A stretch of DNA of 64,000 bases, taken from assembly GCA_038380795.1 (NCBI GenBank), contig CM076262.1:68158629-68222628 (forward strand), given 5' to 3'. Shown here one piece after another: positions 26,777-39,319 of this stretch. The translations under genes and the position numbers were made by a program. The stretch is from Pyrocephalus nanus. Taxonomy: Eukaryota > Chordata > Aves > Passeriformes > Tyrannidae. A model generated the notes under the pieces. The model was not told where the DNA came from. It saw nothing but the letters and a program-made list of their open reading frames with translations, and searched no databases. Positions within the stretch are counted from its first letter, which is position 1, and each line of letters starts with the position of its first letter.

Positions 26777-27010
26777 GTCACAGAATCATAAACCTGGAAG
26801 ACATCTGAAGACATCACGTCACGCATTGCTCCCATCCTAGGACAGGACCAGCCCTGAATTTTTCAGTTCTTCAAAACCTTTATCTATCCACTCTCATGTT
26901 CAGTGATAGAAACAACACCAATTTCCTGGGCAGTCCTGTCCCAGTGATTCAGATTCTTACTTTTAATTTTTTTCCTAATGTCTAAACACAGTTTAAACAC
27001 AGTTCTCCTC
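26777..27010 (-). mobile_element. Old CR1 LINE 3' end (antisense)
   Basis: It starts with CACAGAATCATAAACCTGGA, the reverse complement of a CR1 3' terminus. It continues through an eroded form of the usual 3' UTR: ACACCAATTTCCTGGGCAGT, then CAGTGATTCAGATTCTTAC and TTTTTTTCCTAATGTCTAAA. It is more diverged than the other copies. Two direct 11-bp copies of TAAACACAGTT lie near its distal edge at about 26983-27005. Confidence 0.78.
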
Positions 27011-28888
27011 CTGACCACCACTGGTGTAAGGACCAGTTTTCCTTCTAACACTGTGGCTTACTATTATGGGAAACAAAGTTTTGAATAAGGGAAATATGAT
27101 TTTTCTGAAAAACAAATCCAGCACTTGAGATTGCAAAACATGAGTTTGGGGTTTTTTCCTGTTTTAGTGCATTATGGAAAAAAGCTGCCTTTATGGTGTC
27201 TCAGAAATTCAGTCCCAATATGATTATGCAGTAAATCAGAAAAGGCAGACTGCTCTCATGGGACTGAAAGGCTGATTTCTGGACCAGAATGGTTTCAGGA
27301 AAGTTAAAGCTTTTGATTCTTATCTGAAGCAAGCTATTTGAAGCTGGCCTGTCACTTGTTAGTAGTCTGGCTTTTCACCTCCAGAGACTTCAGTTTAAAT
27401 CCTGGGTTAGGTCACAGTGAAAATGAGTTTGGTGGTTTGCATCCTAGTGGACTTCTGTCAACAGTGAGAAACCGCCACTCAGTCCTGCACAAAGGGAGAG
27501 TTTTGCTCAAGAGAAAGCCTGGACTGGAATCCCAGAGGTCACTGCAAGGCCGGACACAAGGGCAGTGCTGCAGCTGCACAGAGAAGTGTGAACAGCACCT
27601 GCCACAAGGAAGTGCAGGGACCAGCACTACAGATTCACTGCTGCCTTACCTGGGGCCTATTGATTGTTTGTCCAAACTCAGTGAGTTCATCAAACTCATT
27701 TTGAAACAGTACCTTCACATATTATTCCAAAAAATCTGATGAGAACCTCATCATGAGCAATGGTGACAGGGAAAGTGATCTCAGACACTGCACTTGAAAT
27801 TAAATGGTTTGCAATATGCTTTACCATCATCCCCACAGAAAAGAGCTGTTAGAGAAATGATGTGTTGTACAAAAATATTTCTGTATGAAGGTATATTAAA
27901 GTCTGATATTGTTGACCTCATGGGAAATACTAAATATAAGGAAAGTCGAAATAATAGTAAGTTTCAGAGCAGAGTATGGATTTTACATTTACTATATGAA
28001 AAAGAAAAAAATAAGCCTAATGTAAAATTAAAAAATGCAAATAATATCTTCCTTGCCTTTCGCTCCTGTGGCTCTTTTCTCTTTCAGTCACACACACAGA
28101 AAAAGAAGTTTCTTCTCAGCTGCTTTGCACACACCATGGCACAAAAAGAAGTAGAAACACTACCCTTTGTAGGCAGATGCTAAGCCCAAGTTTCTCAGTT
28201 CAGGTGTTCCAAAGCTGCAGATGCCATCAGTGAAAGGGCTTCCCTGTAACCCAAAGACTAAAAGGACTTTCCAACAGTCTTCCAAAAAAGTTCACATATG
28301 GTTTTAGACCAGAGATGAAAAGGTTTTTTCATCGTTCTATTTTAAAATGGGAAGCCAAGAAAGCAGAACATGGTAGACAAGTAAAATGTCCTTAAAACAA
28401 AAGGCTCTTAAAAGCCTCATCATGGCAAGAGAGAAGGTTCTACATAGTTTAACTTCCATGTTCGTTGGTGTCCACCCAGAAACATCAGGGATCAGCTCGA
28501 GGCATTTATAGCAGCTGGTCACAATCCTGGTAACTGTAACATAAACAGGAGGTCTTGGGACTGACATAAAAAGAGGCATCAGATAAACCCATGGTCAAGG
28601 CCTGTGTCAGTAGCTATGAAGTACAGGAGTGCAGACTGAGCCCCTGTGCCCCTGACAGCTGGAACCTGGGAAGGTGCTGGGGAAAAATACAAGTGGCACT
28701 TAATGAATGCCCCCATTAATCTGAGTTATGCACTGCACTCATTATTTCCCAGCCATAAAGAAATTATTTATTGCACAATTTACTTACCCAACAGAACACT
28801 GCAAAGGCAGAGAATGGACCTGAAAGTGGATTTGCTCAGATGAACATAATATTCTACTTCTTCAAAACAACTGTTCTACTAAATTGAC
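27011..28888. other. Unique noncoding DNA
   Basis: Unique sequence between two antisense CR1 ends. The frames at 27338-27739 (133 codons) and 27794-28183 (129 codons), both plus, show no domain, and the second tracks an A-rich stretch. Confidence 0.45.
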
Positions 28889-29290
28889 CATTCCATAGAT
28901 TCCTTTAGGTTGGAAAAGCCCATGGAGTTCATCCTGTGCCTGATGTCCACCTCGTTCCCCAGCCCAGAGCACTGGGTGCCATGGCCAGGCCTTCCTGGGA
29001 CACCTCCAGGGGTGGGGACTCCACCACCTCCCTGGGCAGCCCCTTCCAAGGCCTGACCACCCTTTCCATCAAGAAATTCCTCCTGATGTCCAACCTGAGC
29101 CTTCCCTGGCACAGCTGGAGGCCATTCCCTCTCCTCCTGTCTCTTGTTCCCTGGAGCAGAGCCCAATCCCTCCTGGCTTCCCCCTCCTGTCAGGGAGTTG
29201 CAGAGCCAGAAGGTCCTCCCTGAACCTCCTTTTCTCCAGGCTGAGCCCCCCCAGCTCCCTCAGCTCCTCATAGGACTTATCTCTAGACCT
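28889..29290 (-). mobile_element. CR1 LINE 3' region (antisense)
   Basis: It begins at CATTCCATAGATTCCTTTAG and GGTTGGAAAAGCCCATGGAG (reverse complement of the CR1 3' end). It continues with CTCCAGGGGTGGGGACTCCA, CCTCCCTGGGCAGCCCCTTC, AAGAAATTCCTCCTGATGTC and CTCCTTTTCTCCAGGCTGAG. About 400 bases are kept. From 28955 to 29150 it is nearly identical to the fragment at 52760-53060, so both belong to one CR1 subfamily. Overlapping frames of up to 95 codons on both strands come from this element. Confidence 0.93.
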
Positions 29291-30142
29291 TTACCAGATT
29301 GCCAATGTGATATTGTAGCTCTTTAGGAGTCAGTGAGAAAAATCTGTAAAATGTGACTCCACATGTACAGTTTCAGTGCGGACTGGATGTTGAAGTGTCA
29401 GATTAGACAAACAAGTTGGATTTTGTAGGCTTTATTCCCAATGATAAGAGTGGCAAAAAGAGCTGGATAGGGAGGAATCGGAGTGTTATGATACTTGTGT
29501 TTGTCTTTCTGCAATTACAGGGAAGAATTTAGATGAAACCATTCTGCTGTCTGTGGCTTTAATGAAGACCACTTGCCTTGCCTAATCAAAAAACCAAGAA
29601 GTATATAGTTGAAATCCAAAAATATCTTGGTTTAATGACGCACACAGGCAGAAGTTTATAAGTGGGTAAACTTCCTTGCTGCTCAGCCCCAGTGCACCTG
29701 TGCAACAGCTGGATTTAATCTGTCAAGGACTGTATTTTAGTCTGGATTTTAGGCTGGAAACTGAACAGTGCCCCACCCAGCCATGCTCCAGTCCACAAAC
29801 TACTTTTAACATTTCAGTGAGGGTAGAACAATTGTATTCTGTGGGTTAAAGAAATCCAGGGATGATTTGTGTGTTTTGGGGAGTTGAAAGAGAAGAAAAA
29901 AAAAAAAAAGAGAGAAATTCAGCCAACAAGAAAACAAACCAACCATTTGCCTAGTGCAGCAAACAGAACATCTGGATTTACTGATAAACTGATTGATACT
30001 TATGCTACATTCCTTCCAGAACAGTATGGACAGACAGGACTCTGGTCAGTACCACCTAAGCTTGTGATGGTCATAGTTCCTAAGAAATAAGATCTGCACT
30101 TGTTCCCTATCGTTCAACAGTCACAAACCCCAGCAGTCTGCA

Positions 30143-30245
30143 CCAACAAACACAGACTGAGACACAGAGATCAAACACTGCCCAAGGCCCAAGCACAAAT
30201 AACTATCAGCCAAAGGCCAGAGCAGTAAATAAGCCAAGCTCTGAG
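30143..30245 (-). mobile_element. Possible MIR-type SINE relic (antisense)
   Basis: ACAGACTGAGACACAGAGAT, CACTGCCCAAGGCCCAAGCA and GCCAAAGGCCAGAGCAG resemble, in order, the reverse complement of MIR (aaactgaggcacagagag, cttgcccaaggtcacaca, gtggcagagcc). It is more degraded than the copy at 44320. Confidence 0.4.
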
Positions 30246-30744
30246 CCTACAGGATTTCCCAGCAGTGATTTAGGAAACCTATCTTTGGACACTTTTTTCC
30301 TCCTCCCCCTCCAATCATGGGTAAAATCTTGATGCCACTGACCTAAGTGGAGCCAGGTTTTTAACTGTCAGCCTTACCATACACATCCATCTGTTAAGCA
30401 GATGGTATGAGCTCAGGGTATGATCTCATACCTTCTCAGGCACATTATCAAAACCCAAAGCATCTACAGCAAAGGACCTGCATGTGACAAGACCACCTTA
30501 GCATCATGAAGACGAATAGAGTTCTCTTTGCCAAATTTGCAGAAGGCAGGTTTTTCAAAAAGACCATAAAAATGTTGTTTGGCCTGCTCTGGGAGCTCTG
30601 ACACTCCAGGACACTAATCCTAAGGCTAAGGGATGTCTCACACTCCTTGAGACACTGCCCCTTCTCCCTTCCATTTTTGAAGCCACTCTTCCAGCATAGA
30701 AGTTCACTGGATGAAAAGTGAAACACATCGTAATAAAATTATTG

Positions 30745-31075
30745 AATATTCAACCTAATATCCAATCTAAATCTTCCCTGGTGCACCTTGAGGCCGTTTC
30801 CTCTTGTTCTGTCTCATGTTATCTGGGAGAAGAGGCCAATCACAACCTCCTTTTCTCCAGGCTGAGCCCCCCAGCTCTCTCAGCCGCTCCTGGTGCTCCA
30901 GACCCCTCCTCAGCATCATTCCTTTCTCTGGACATTCTTCAGCCCCTCAATGTCTTTCTTGTCACGAGGGGCATAAAACTAAACACAGGATTTGAGGTGT
31001 GGCCTCACCATTGGCCAGCACAGAGGCACTTTCCCTTTCCATCAGCTCCAGATCAACACCCTCCCTCACTCCATG
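30745..31075 (-). mobile_element. CR1 LINE fragment (antisense), 3' tip missing
   Basis: CTAATATCCAATCTAAATCT, CACCTTGAGGCCGTTTCCTC, CTCCTTTTCTCCAGGCTGAG, CCTTTCTCTGGACATTCTTC and GAGGTGTGGCCTCACCATTG are reverse-complement CR1 landmarks in the right order. The 3' terminal about 190 bases are absent. The internal spacing is intact, so this is one insertion. It accounts for the 124-codon plus-strand frame at 30718-31092. Confidence 0.92.
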
Positions 31076-32290
31076 GCTCAACAGGTATCTGATACAAAGC
31101 TGCTCCTCTCGAGAGGCTGATAAAAACCTATCCCACAAGCCATGACATTCCATTAGTTAAACATCCATCTAGGCCTGGGACCCTGGATTGAGTTCCTTGT
31201 TTTGGGGCCTAATTATGTGTGACCTCAAGTGCCATTGCAACCACAGAAATTAAGAATCCTCCTGAGTCTGGTGATCAGGACTGAGCTCTGGGAGAAGCTC
31301 TGCTTTAGATCAAACAGGTCATTCAAGGCTGAATGAAGTGGGAACACTTGCTTTTCATTTTAATGAGGGAGAGGGAGGGAAACTAGCTGCAGTTGACCTG
31401 AAGCAAATGTTTTTTCGAAAAGTTTTGCTGAACTGGAAAATCAACTTTTCACAAAGCCCCTGATCAACACAGGGGTTTATGCTGAATACAGATGGATAAA
31501 GCCCCCTATTGTATATTACATTTTTTTCCTTAGAAATACTATTATTTTCCTCCTTTGTGCCATTTTTCCCTGGGAATTAGCTTTGCTTACACTAAACTAA
31601 AGTTTGAGCTTAGACACTCAGAGGTGCAAGGTGAGATTGCTAATCCCCTAGTGCAGTCTATGGAAATGGGAAAACCCTCTCATTTTAAAGATTTATCAGT
31701 GAGTTTCAGTCAGTCAATCACAAAAGAAGGATCTCAGCCTGCACATATGTAAAAGGAAAAAGCAATTTACCAGACACATGCATTTGAAAATATAAAATAA
31801 GCAACCCCCAACCCTCTGCCCAAATAGAGCAGCAGATCTGGCCGAGGCTGGGGGGGTGAGGAGACCAAGTGACATTCCCGCGGTGTGAGAATGTGCACAC
31901 ACCAATTACATCTGGAGACACACAACTTGGGTATTATTTGGGGGCTGAAGGTTTCACCACAATAGAGTGTGAGAGGGTCTTTCTGTTGGTGACAAGCCCT
32001 TTCACATGGCTATGCCCTGAAAAGAAAGGAATGCCAACACACCGAGTCACTTCTGCATCTCCTGTCACCATATTTTTCTTTCCCATGCTCATCTCGGCCA
32101 GCTGTTACATTGTCCCAGCTTGTCTTTATTTGAACAGCTTGATGGAACTCTGGAGAAGCAAGGCAGGCAATTCCTGTCCTCATCCCCAGCTCTTCCTGGC
32201 CATATTCCATCACGCAGACACACAGCTGACTGACTGACTTACACACAGATAATGGTGGGTGGCAGAGCTCTGCAAGTAAATTCAGACTCT

Positions 32291-32294
<4 letters not shown>

Positions 32295-32321
<27 letters not shown>
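32295..32321. repeat. Poly-T tract (27 T)
   Basis: This is an uninterrupted run of 27 T, the longest homopolymer here. It is flanked by short inverted words (CTAAAC before, GTTTAG after). No retrogene sequence is seen on the side where a poly-A-tailed insert would lie. Confidence 0.9.
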
Positions 32322-32624
32322 GTTTAGTTCTTCTTAGGAGCTTCAAAGCAAAAATTAGCCCATTTTCTTCCTTAACAACAAGCTCTGCAGAAATTCCTTT
32401 TGCAGAAATTCCCAAGAAGCAATTTCAACATAGCTTTATGCAAATCTCATTTTTAAATGGCAGCTCCAATTCTTCTACTTGCCTTTGGTCTCATGAAGCA
32501 ACTAGAGATTTTGACAATGGATGCTGGAGTGCTCACCACATTTCAGTGCATGTGTGACTCCTACATCACTGTGCTATTTGTTTGCTCAAATATTTATCTT
32601 AACAATACCCCTGAATGGTTAAGA

Positions 32625-32672
32625 AGTGTTCTGATTTTCCCATCTGTAAAACAGGAATTAGATACTGAGACA
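32625..32672 (+). mobile_element. Possible MIR-type SINE relic
   Basis: TTTTCCCATCTGTAAAACAG followed by GAATTAGATACTGAGA resembles the MIR 3' half (tttcccatctgtaaaatggggataatactga). GGTTAAGAAGTG just upstream may be the eroded cacttaacctctct region. Only about 50 bases match, so the call is tentative. Confidence 0.45.
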
Positions 32673-35600
32673 TTAAGGACCAGATACTCTCCTCCTTTCC
32701 TGCCAAATTCCCAATAAAGAGCAAAGTCTGAACATAAGCATCTAATGTTCCCAAGGTGAAATTTGGGCTCAGAATCTGAGCACATTTTTCACAAACACAA
32801 TGACTAGGCAAAACATTTTTCACTAAAAAAAAAATAAATCTAAGTACCTAAAGTTTCCCGCTCTGCTTGCACAGAACTGAAACCTTTTCATCAGGAAAGA
32901 GAGAAGCCTGTTTGGGAATTAAATACCAGGAGGAGTCCTTAGGCCTAAAATCCCTTAAGGAGTCTGAGCATACCAAAAATACGTTTCCTATAATGAGTTC
33001 AATACCAAACACAACTAACTTTGTTTTCAGCATCTAAAAAAATGTATTTAAATTATCTGAACAGGAGACACTAGAGCTGTTTGGGCAGAAGAGATGAATG
33101 GGGCAATGACTGCTTTGACCTGCAGCTGCAGGCACAGCCTAAGTCCTGTCCTGCAGCAGAATAAAAAGCTGCCAGCCCCAGAACACAAGGATGCACTCCC
33201 CGGAGGATGCAGAACTGTGGGGTTGGAGCCAGAGGTGATACAGATTTTCTGGCCACAGGAAGGTGCAGTAGCACATGTTACTGACCCAGTGCTCCTTCCC
33301 AAGACAAGAGGCACAACTCTTGTTGTAGAAAATCACTGCCAGTCTGCAGATGATGTGCAATCACACTGGATACCCAAAAATCTCAACTGGCATTGAGAAA
33401 AGGAGATCCCTTTGGCCAAGGCCTCCCTCTTGCCAGCAGGGACAGATCTCTCTGTGTCTCCCACTGCGGGTCCAGTTGTGACGAAGGTACCTCATGTGAG
33501 CAACCTCCAGCCCACATCACTGTGCTTCCTCTGCAGCTGCTCAGAACTCTAGGCCTCTCCACAGCACCCACCCTTCCCTCAAGGCAGATTGCTTGTTTCT
33601 TTCTGACCACAAGAAGGCTGGTTGCAGCATTTGCTTTGGCTAAAGTAAAAACACACTGTAGTGCAGGAACTCTCCTCATCCCTCGCTGAGCAAAACCCAC
33701 ACGGTTCCAGTTCACAGTTCTGACTGACACAGCAAAATAGTTCACAACTGCTTTCGAGGCCGTGGCACTCTGCAGGGAACCCTGCTTTGCACACCTCATT
33801 CACAGGCTGAGCTGCCACATGGGCATGAAGGCCAAGGTACTCGCCGGAAGGGTTTTGAAGGATGGCATGGGACAGGGTTTCCAGGGATGGTGTAGAGTAC
33901 AACAGAGGAATACTCAGTCTAGCATGGGAAGGAATGGAGAGCTACACAGCCACACACACAGCTACCCAGCCTGGGGCTCCTCAGGCACCAGTTCCCTCAT
34001 TCCCAGCACCAAGCCTCCTTTGGCTCACCCAAGGCTCTCTGTAGGTTGGGCATTCCCAGCGGGAAGTGTCCTGCTTTCACTCCTCTGAAAGCAGCTTGGG
34101 AACAAAAAGAGAAATATTGCTTGGAAACCTTATTTTCCAAATTTGTGCTCCTCCTGGCTGCTGGAAGAGCTACTCCAAATCCTCCTCATTGCTCATACTC
34201 CGCTCACTAAGGCTGCTGCCTTTGCCTGCACAGTCCCCAGCTCCCTGGCACATCTCCTGGCTGTAAAACACAGCCACCAGCAGAAACTTGTGATAAGCCT
34301 CAGCGTGGGTCCAATCCCACAGTTAATGGAGTCAGAGAAATACTATACTGAGCTGGGACAAATCTGTAAATTTAACCCCCATCTTTTGTATCATCTAACA
34401 GTATGTCAGAAGACCATAACACAGCCTGAAAGAGGGTAAGACAATGTGGTTTCCTGAGACTGGGAGGGACTGGAGCCAGTGACCCAGGAGGTCCCATCCC
34501 TTCCCATGCTCTTCTTTTCTTTCCATGCTCCCTTCTTGCTGTTACACATCTAAATTTAGGCTGTAAACTAATTTTAACTGTAAGGGGCATAGGGTTGACT
34601 CTTTTGAGTGTCTGACACACTGTAGGAGCAGGGTAACTAAAACACAAATGCTTATGTAAATTCATCTTTGATTTTGTAATCAATTTAGTTCACTAATTTG
34701 TTGCAGGGATTGGCTGAAGTAACATGCCAGAAATTTTACTGCCTCTGCCATAAAACTGACAAGCGTAGGTTTTCTGTTTTTGTTTTTACTTCCTTTCAAG
34801 TGTAATAACTTCCCTTTTCATAAAATGCCAACATATTCTTTTAAAACTGTCAGGCTGCCATCAACCTGGTCATGATCCAGTGCCAGGCCATAGCCAGACA
34901 AGATGAGTTACAAGGTAATCTTTTCCCTGTCAAACAATACAAAGACATTGGCACCTTTCTCACGGCTGCAAATCAGCTCAAAGGGCCACAGAAATCAGAA
35001 ACCCAGGAATCGCTTCTTCCTCTTTTTGGTGTTTGCCTTGCAAGAAAAGTGGTGCTCTGCAAGGAATCTAATGTTTTCATTAACAGCACCCTGGCTTCTT
35101 CCCTTTCTCCAAGCCTTTTCCTCCACTAAAGTCCTGGATATGATTTTAATGAAATTGATGTCACCCTCCCCCTCTCCAAGTTACACACTGGATTCCTGAA
35201 CGCTGGTTTCAAGGAAACACTACTCCCAAAATGAAATACAAAGCAGCTGCACAGCTTTGGCAGGGGAGCCTGCACAAATGCCACCAAAGAGTGAATCACT
35301 CTCTCAACCTCACTGGAAGTGTATCAATATTCCTATTCAGGAAGGCCATCCAGCAGTGGAGACCATCCCTTACATAATGTAGAAAAAATAGCACAAAAGG
35401 CCACAGAACTGGAGGATTGACCCCATTTTTTCATTTGGCTGCCAGGGAAAATCAGGCTTTTCAAAGCTCCTCTGCTGGTAAATCAACACATCAGCACAGT
35501 CAGAGTTTTAAGACAGATCTTTAAAGCAGTGGTAGTTTCACCTGATTCTGAGACTGCACTTATGTCCTTTGCTGCTGCAATCCCTCCGAATTCCTTTTGC

Positions 35601-36179
35601 TTTTGAATTCTTTGAGATGTATGTGGGTGGTACCGAACTTCCACCTCCTTCTTCCATCCCCCAATTGCGATGCCAGCCTCTTAATTTAATAGCTCTGAAA
35701 GGGCCTCAAGAATTGTGATGGAAACAAGTGTCTCCATGCAGTGTTTCCTGGGATAAGTGCAGAACTGGCAGGTTTGCACATGCAGAGATCAGGTAGGGAT
35801 TGCAAGAAGATCCAATTAGTGCTTCTGTGAGAATACACTTTTTAAAAAACATTTTTAGTTGTATGACCATACAGTACACAGTCACCCCAGCAGCACTAGT
35901 GCATCAATCCTTGCTCACACCAGTTTACTGAGCAACACAGTATTTATGGTGCCCAAGCTGAGCAAAGTCAGCCTGGACTCTGCTGGAGACCCCCTGGTTT
36001 TCACTTTGCCTACCTGGCACCACTGGGAACAGAGATCCCGGGAGCCAGACCCTGCCTTCAACTCAGTGTGTTTCCAATAAGGCAGAACAAGGGCACATTA
36101 AAGGCAGGACTTTCACCCACGGTAGCAAAACGGTTAACAATGCCAAGATTTGTTCCCAAACAGAGAGAGCCGCACTCAC

Positions 36180-36600
36180 TGGCAATGCTTGCAGCAATAA
36201 AAGTATAAATATTAATTCTTTCACAACAGCGAGCATATAGGGATATGTTATCAGGTATTTGCTGATAATGCTGTGTTATGGAGCGATAATGGTATGGAGG
36301 AAAGGTGACATTTTTTCAGAATGATTTTTCAGAGTAGAAATGTCCTCTGCAAAGCACTGGATTAACTAATATGTTACTGATAGTTATTGCTATAATGACT
36401 GGCTATTAGAACAGATATCCACACGTGGTACTCGCAAAAACACCCATACAACAAGCATAGTATCCATCACACACATCCTGTTTGAAAAGTGAGGCTATTA
36501 TTGGAATTTAGTCAGCTTTGGGCTCTACACAAACTATTTAGCAACAGACAGCAGCCATTTACTAGAGAACTGCAGCAAGGTATTATCTTTAGGAAACCTG
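36180..36600. promoter_or_regulatory. Candidate GATA-site-rich regulatory block
   Basis: TTATC/GATAA words recur: GTTATCAGG (about 36248), GCTGATAATGC (about 36260), GCGATAATGG (about 36283), ACTGATAG (about 36377) and TATTATCTTTAGG (about 36580). CpGs are kept in AT-rich context (AACAGCGAGC, GGAGCGATAA, CACACGTGGT with an E-box). No repeat or coding signal was found. Confidence 0.25.
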
Positions 36601-37175
36601 ACTTGGAATTTCCAGCAGTAGGTTACAGGTCCCCGAACTGGTAAGGGCACATAACTCCAGTACTCACAATACAGTGTTTGCACCCTTTAATCCAACACAA
36701 AGTATCATTAGAAAGGTAATGTTTGCAGTCACGTTAGAAATCCCAAAGCATGCAATATTACAGTGATGGCAGCTGAATATCAAACACACTATTTCAAGGT
36801 ATGAGGTTTGGGACAAGCACACAGACTGGGATAGGAAAAGTTTTGCAATACTTCAGCTCAATTGTTCCGGAATCATGAAAAGAATGATTAAAGAAAATAG
36901 AAAAGAAAGGGGACACAGCTCACTGAAAGCATGAAGTGATTTAGGAGTTTGTCTAGTTCTGCTTAGGAAGCCAAACGAACCACTCACCAAGGGAAAATGA
37001 TATCCAGTAAGGAAAGGAAATCAGATGAATACACAATTTACACACCATCCAGATAAGAGATATTTACCTTCAGATAACTTTAAATTCAACTACTGAAATC
37101 AAGTATTTCCGGTCTCCAAAACTCTTGTGACTTAGACCAACATCTTTATAGCTCTAATTCGTGTAGTTTGAGATG

Positions 37176-37213
37176 AAAAAAAAAAAAAAAAAAGAAAAAG
37201 GAAAAAAAGAAAA
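37176..37213. repeat. Poly-A and A-rich low-complexity tract
   Basis: Eighteen A followed by an A/G-rich run (GAAAAAGGAAAAAAAGAAAA). Length is likely variable between individuals. Confidence 0.88.
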
Positions 37214-39190
37214 TCAAACAGAGCTTGAGGTACCTACACTCCAACTCCATCTGTTACTTGATATGCGGCAAGATAAGGTACAGTCAATAAGGAAGTCCTC
37301 AGGCAATCTTCTGCCTATAGAGCACTCCAAACAAAGTAGTCCTCTTTTTCTTCTTCAGTATATTTCATTTGAAATGTTTAACTAGAAAATGGGATTAGAT
37401 TAAAAACAAATTTCCAGGGGGAGCTGCACTTAGGCTGCACTCCAAAGCCCAGTGAGAAATATTAGACATGCAAGCCATGATGATGGAGAAACCAAATTTC
37501 CACTCTTAAATTATATAGTATAATTAGCAACAAATCTACTCAGAAAAAGATTTTAAATATATTAGTGGTTAAGCAGTACTTTCCTTTCTGATGACATAAT
37601 GCTGCTCTTTACATCAAATCCAGCCTCACTCAAGGGCTGCTTTTGACATTAAAGTGGAGCCCAATAGTATGAAAGTACATTAAAACTGGTGTGAAGTTGA
37701 ATTTTACATGCTCTCCAAGACATCTTGAAAAAAGTGGTCAGGGTTGTCTTGGTGTTATTGAAACCCACTTTCCTTCCTAATACATGAAACTGTACCCACT
37801 GGATCTCGGTGGGTCAGGAATCAGCACCAGAATCATTCTCCTCTCCATCTTTGTGCAAGTCTCAGTGAAGTGGCCTCTCCTAATGCCAAAGAACTCAGGA
37901 GGACAAAGTATCAACATTCCCATTTTGCACATCGTGCCAACAGCCTGGAAGGTTTTAGACAAAAGCATGTGAAGGGGTGTGAGGCAAAGGGAAAAGCCTG
38001 CAGTGTGTCCACCAGTGAGCTCAACATCTCTTGTAAAGGGGGCACTGGTTTGATGCCAAAGTTCTGATAACATACCAAATACATAACTAAGCTAAAAGAC
38101 AAATCTTATAAAAGATCAGCCTAACTCCTCTCCTAAGGAAAGGACTCACTCTTCCCAGGAAATCCCATATGCTGTAGGATGTACAGAGAGTGAGCACTCA
38201 TTTGGGCAAGGACTGAGGTGCTGCATGCACCTACAAAGTCAGTCTGGTTCTTGCCTCAGAGAACTTCCAAATACAGAGGTCAAGAGAGAAGACAGAGATT
38301 CAGGCAGACAGGTAAAAAGCCAAAAGGGACACAGGGACAAAGGAGAACAGCCTTGTAGAGGTACCTGCAACAAGCTGCAGACAAAACTGTAGGCATTCCT
38401 GAGGTGCAGGCTAAGGAAGATCTTGAAGGACAAGAACATAATATGTGATTTTGTATCATAATCCTCTGACACACAAACAGCAGCAGTAGAAGGGAAGCTT
38501 GACATATTCAGCATATGGCAGTGCACAATTTTTAACAGAAAAATAACAAAATAGCTCTGGAAATGTCACCAACATACCATGAGCACAGAGTGATATTTTT
38601 AAATTATCTATATTTGTTTTGACATTTCAGCCTTTACTATTTACATACTCTCTAACATTAATGTTGAATCAATCTGGCTTTATTTTAGCAGGCAACACTT
38701 TATAAACACTCTAAACCTTCAAGTTTCCTCAAAAATGCCTTCAACATGCAATTTGGATGGCAGCCAGGTGTGAAAATCCACCTCTAGCTGAAAAGTACAA
38801 AGAAATGGAATGAACTTTGGAATGGAGAATATGTGAAGTTCAGTTACCCAAGTCATGAAAAATAGAGCAAACATGCAGAGTAGCTGGTGTGCCATCTCAC
38901 ACAGGCTGATTGCCTAATCCACCTTTCTTTGGTGGACACTTGCTCATAGCAGACTGGTGAGTATAGCAGTGCCAGGGCTGTGAGTCACATTCACACCCCA
39001 GTTCAAACTTTCAATGTATTTAATAGATTTGCCTTAAAGAAGAAACAGTCCCATAATAACGTCAGTCAGACCTCACACCCCAGGCACCCTACAGATAGGA
39101 GGGGATCACTTTCTGCAACACAAATGAGAGTGAGAGAACCCTAAACACTATTTGAAATGCCCAGCTAGTAAGTTTTAAAAAGTAGTTTAC

Positions 39191-39319
39191 CTTGCACATC
39201 CCTTTCCCCTGATGCTCCACCAGCGTGGCCGAGCTCCGGGCAGCACAGTGGTGATTCCCTCCACTCCAGCTCCAAGGGCAGTTGCAAACCTTCACAACCG
39301 TGTTCTGCCCTGGCTCTTG
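39191..39319 (-). other. Candidate 129-nt exon, unknown gene
   Basis: On the minus strand a long pyrimidine tract ending TTTTCTCTTTGAAG (acceptor AG at 39321-39320) precedes 129 bases, followed by a donor AAG then GTAAAC (39190-39185). The segment is exactly 43 codons long in phase 0, has no stop in that frame, and encodes four cysteines (VCNCPWSWSGGNHHC and GKGMC). It has several CpGs in an otherwise CpG-poor region. No protein family was recognised, and no partner exon is identified. It could be part of a minus-strand noncoding transcript or chance. Confidence 0.3.

Larger units (their letters stand above)
31076..36179. other. Unique noncoding DNA with a poly-T tract and a MIR relic
   Basis: Apart from the poly-T at 32295 and the possible MIR piece at 32625, nothing is recognised. 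Frames of 100-138 codons at 33094-33799 overlap one another on both strands in a GC-richer stretch. A TGACTGACTGACTTA microsatellite-like word is at 32228-32242. Confidence 0.45.

Noticed and set aside
27794..28183. 129-codon plus-strand frame
   Set aside because: Lysine/asparagine-rich peptide from A-rich DNA; no domain and no splice support.
33094..33799. Cluster of 100-138-codon frames on both strands
   Set aside because: Mutually overlapping frames in GC-richer DNA with no recognisable protein.
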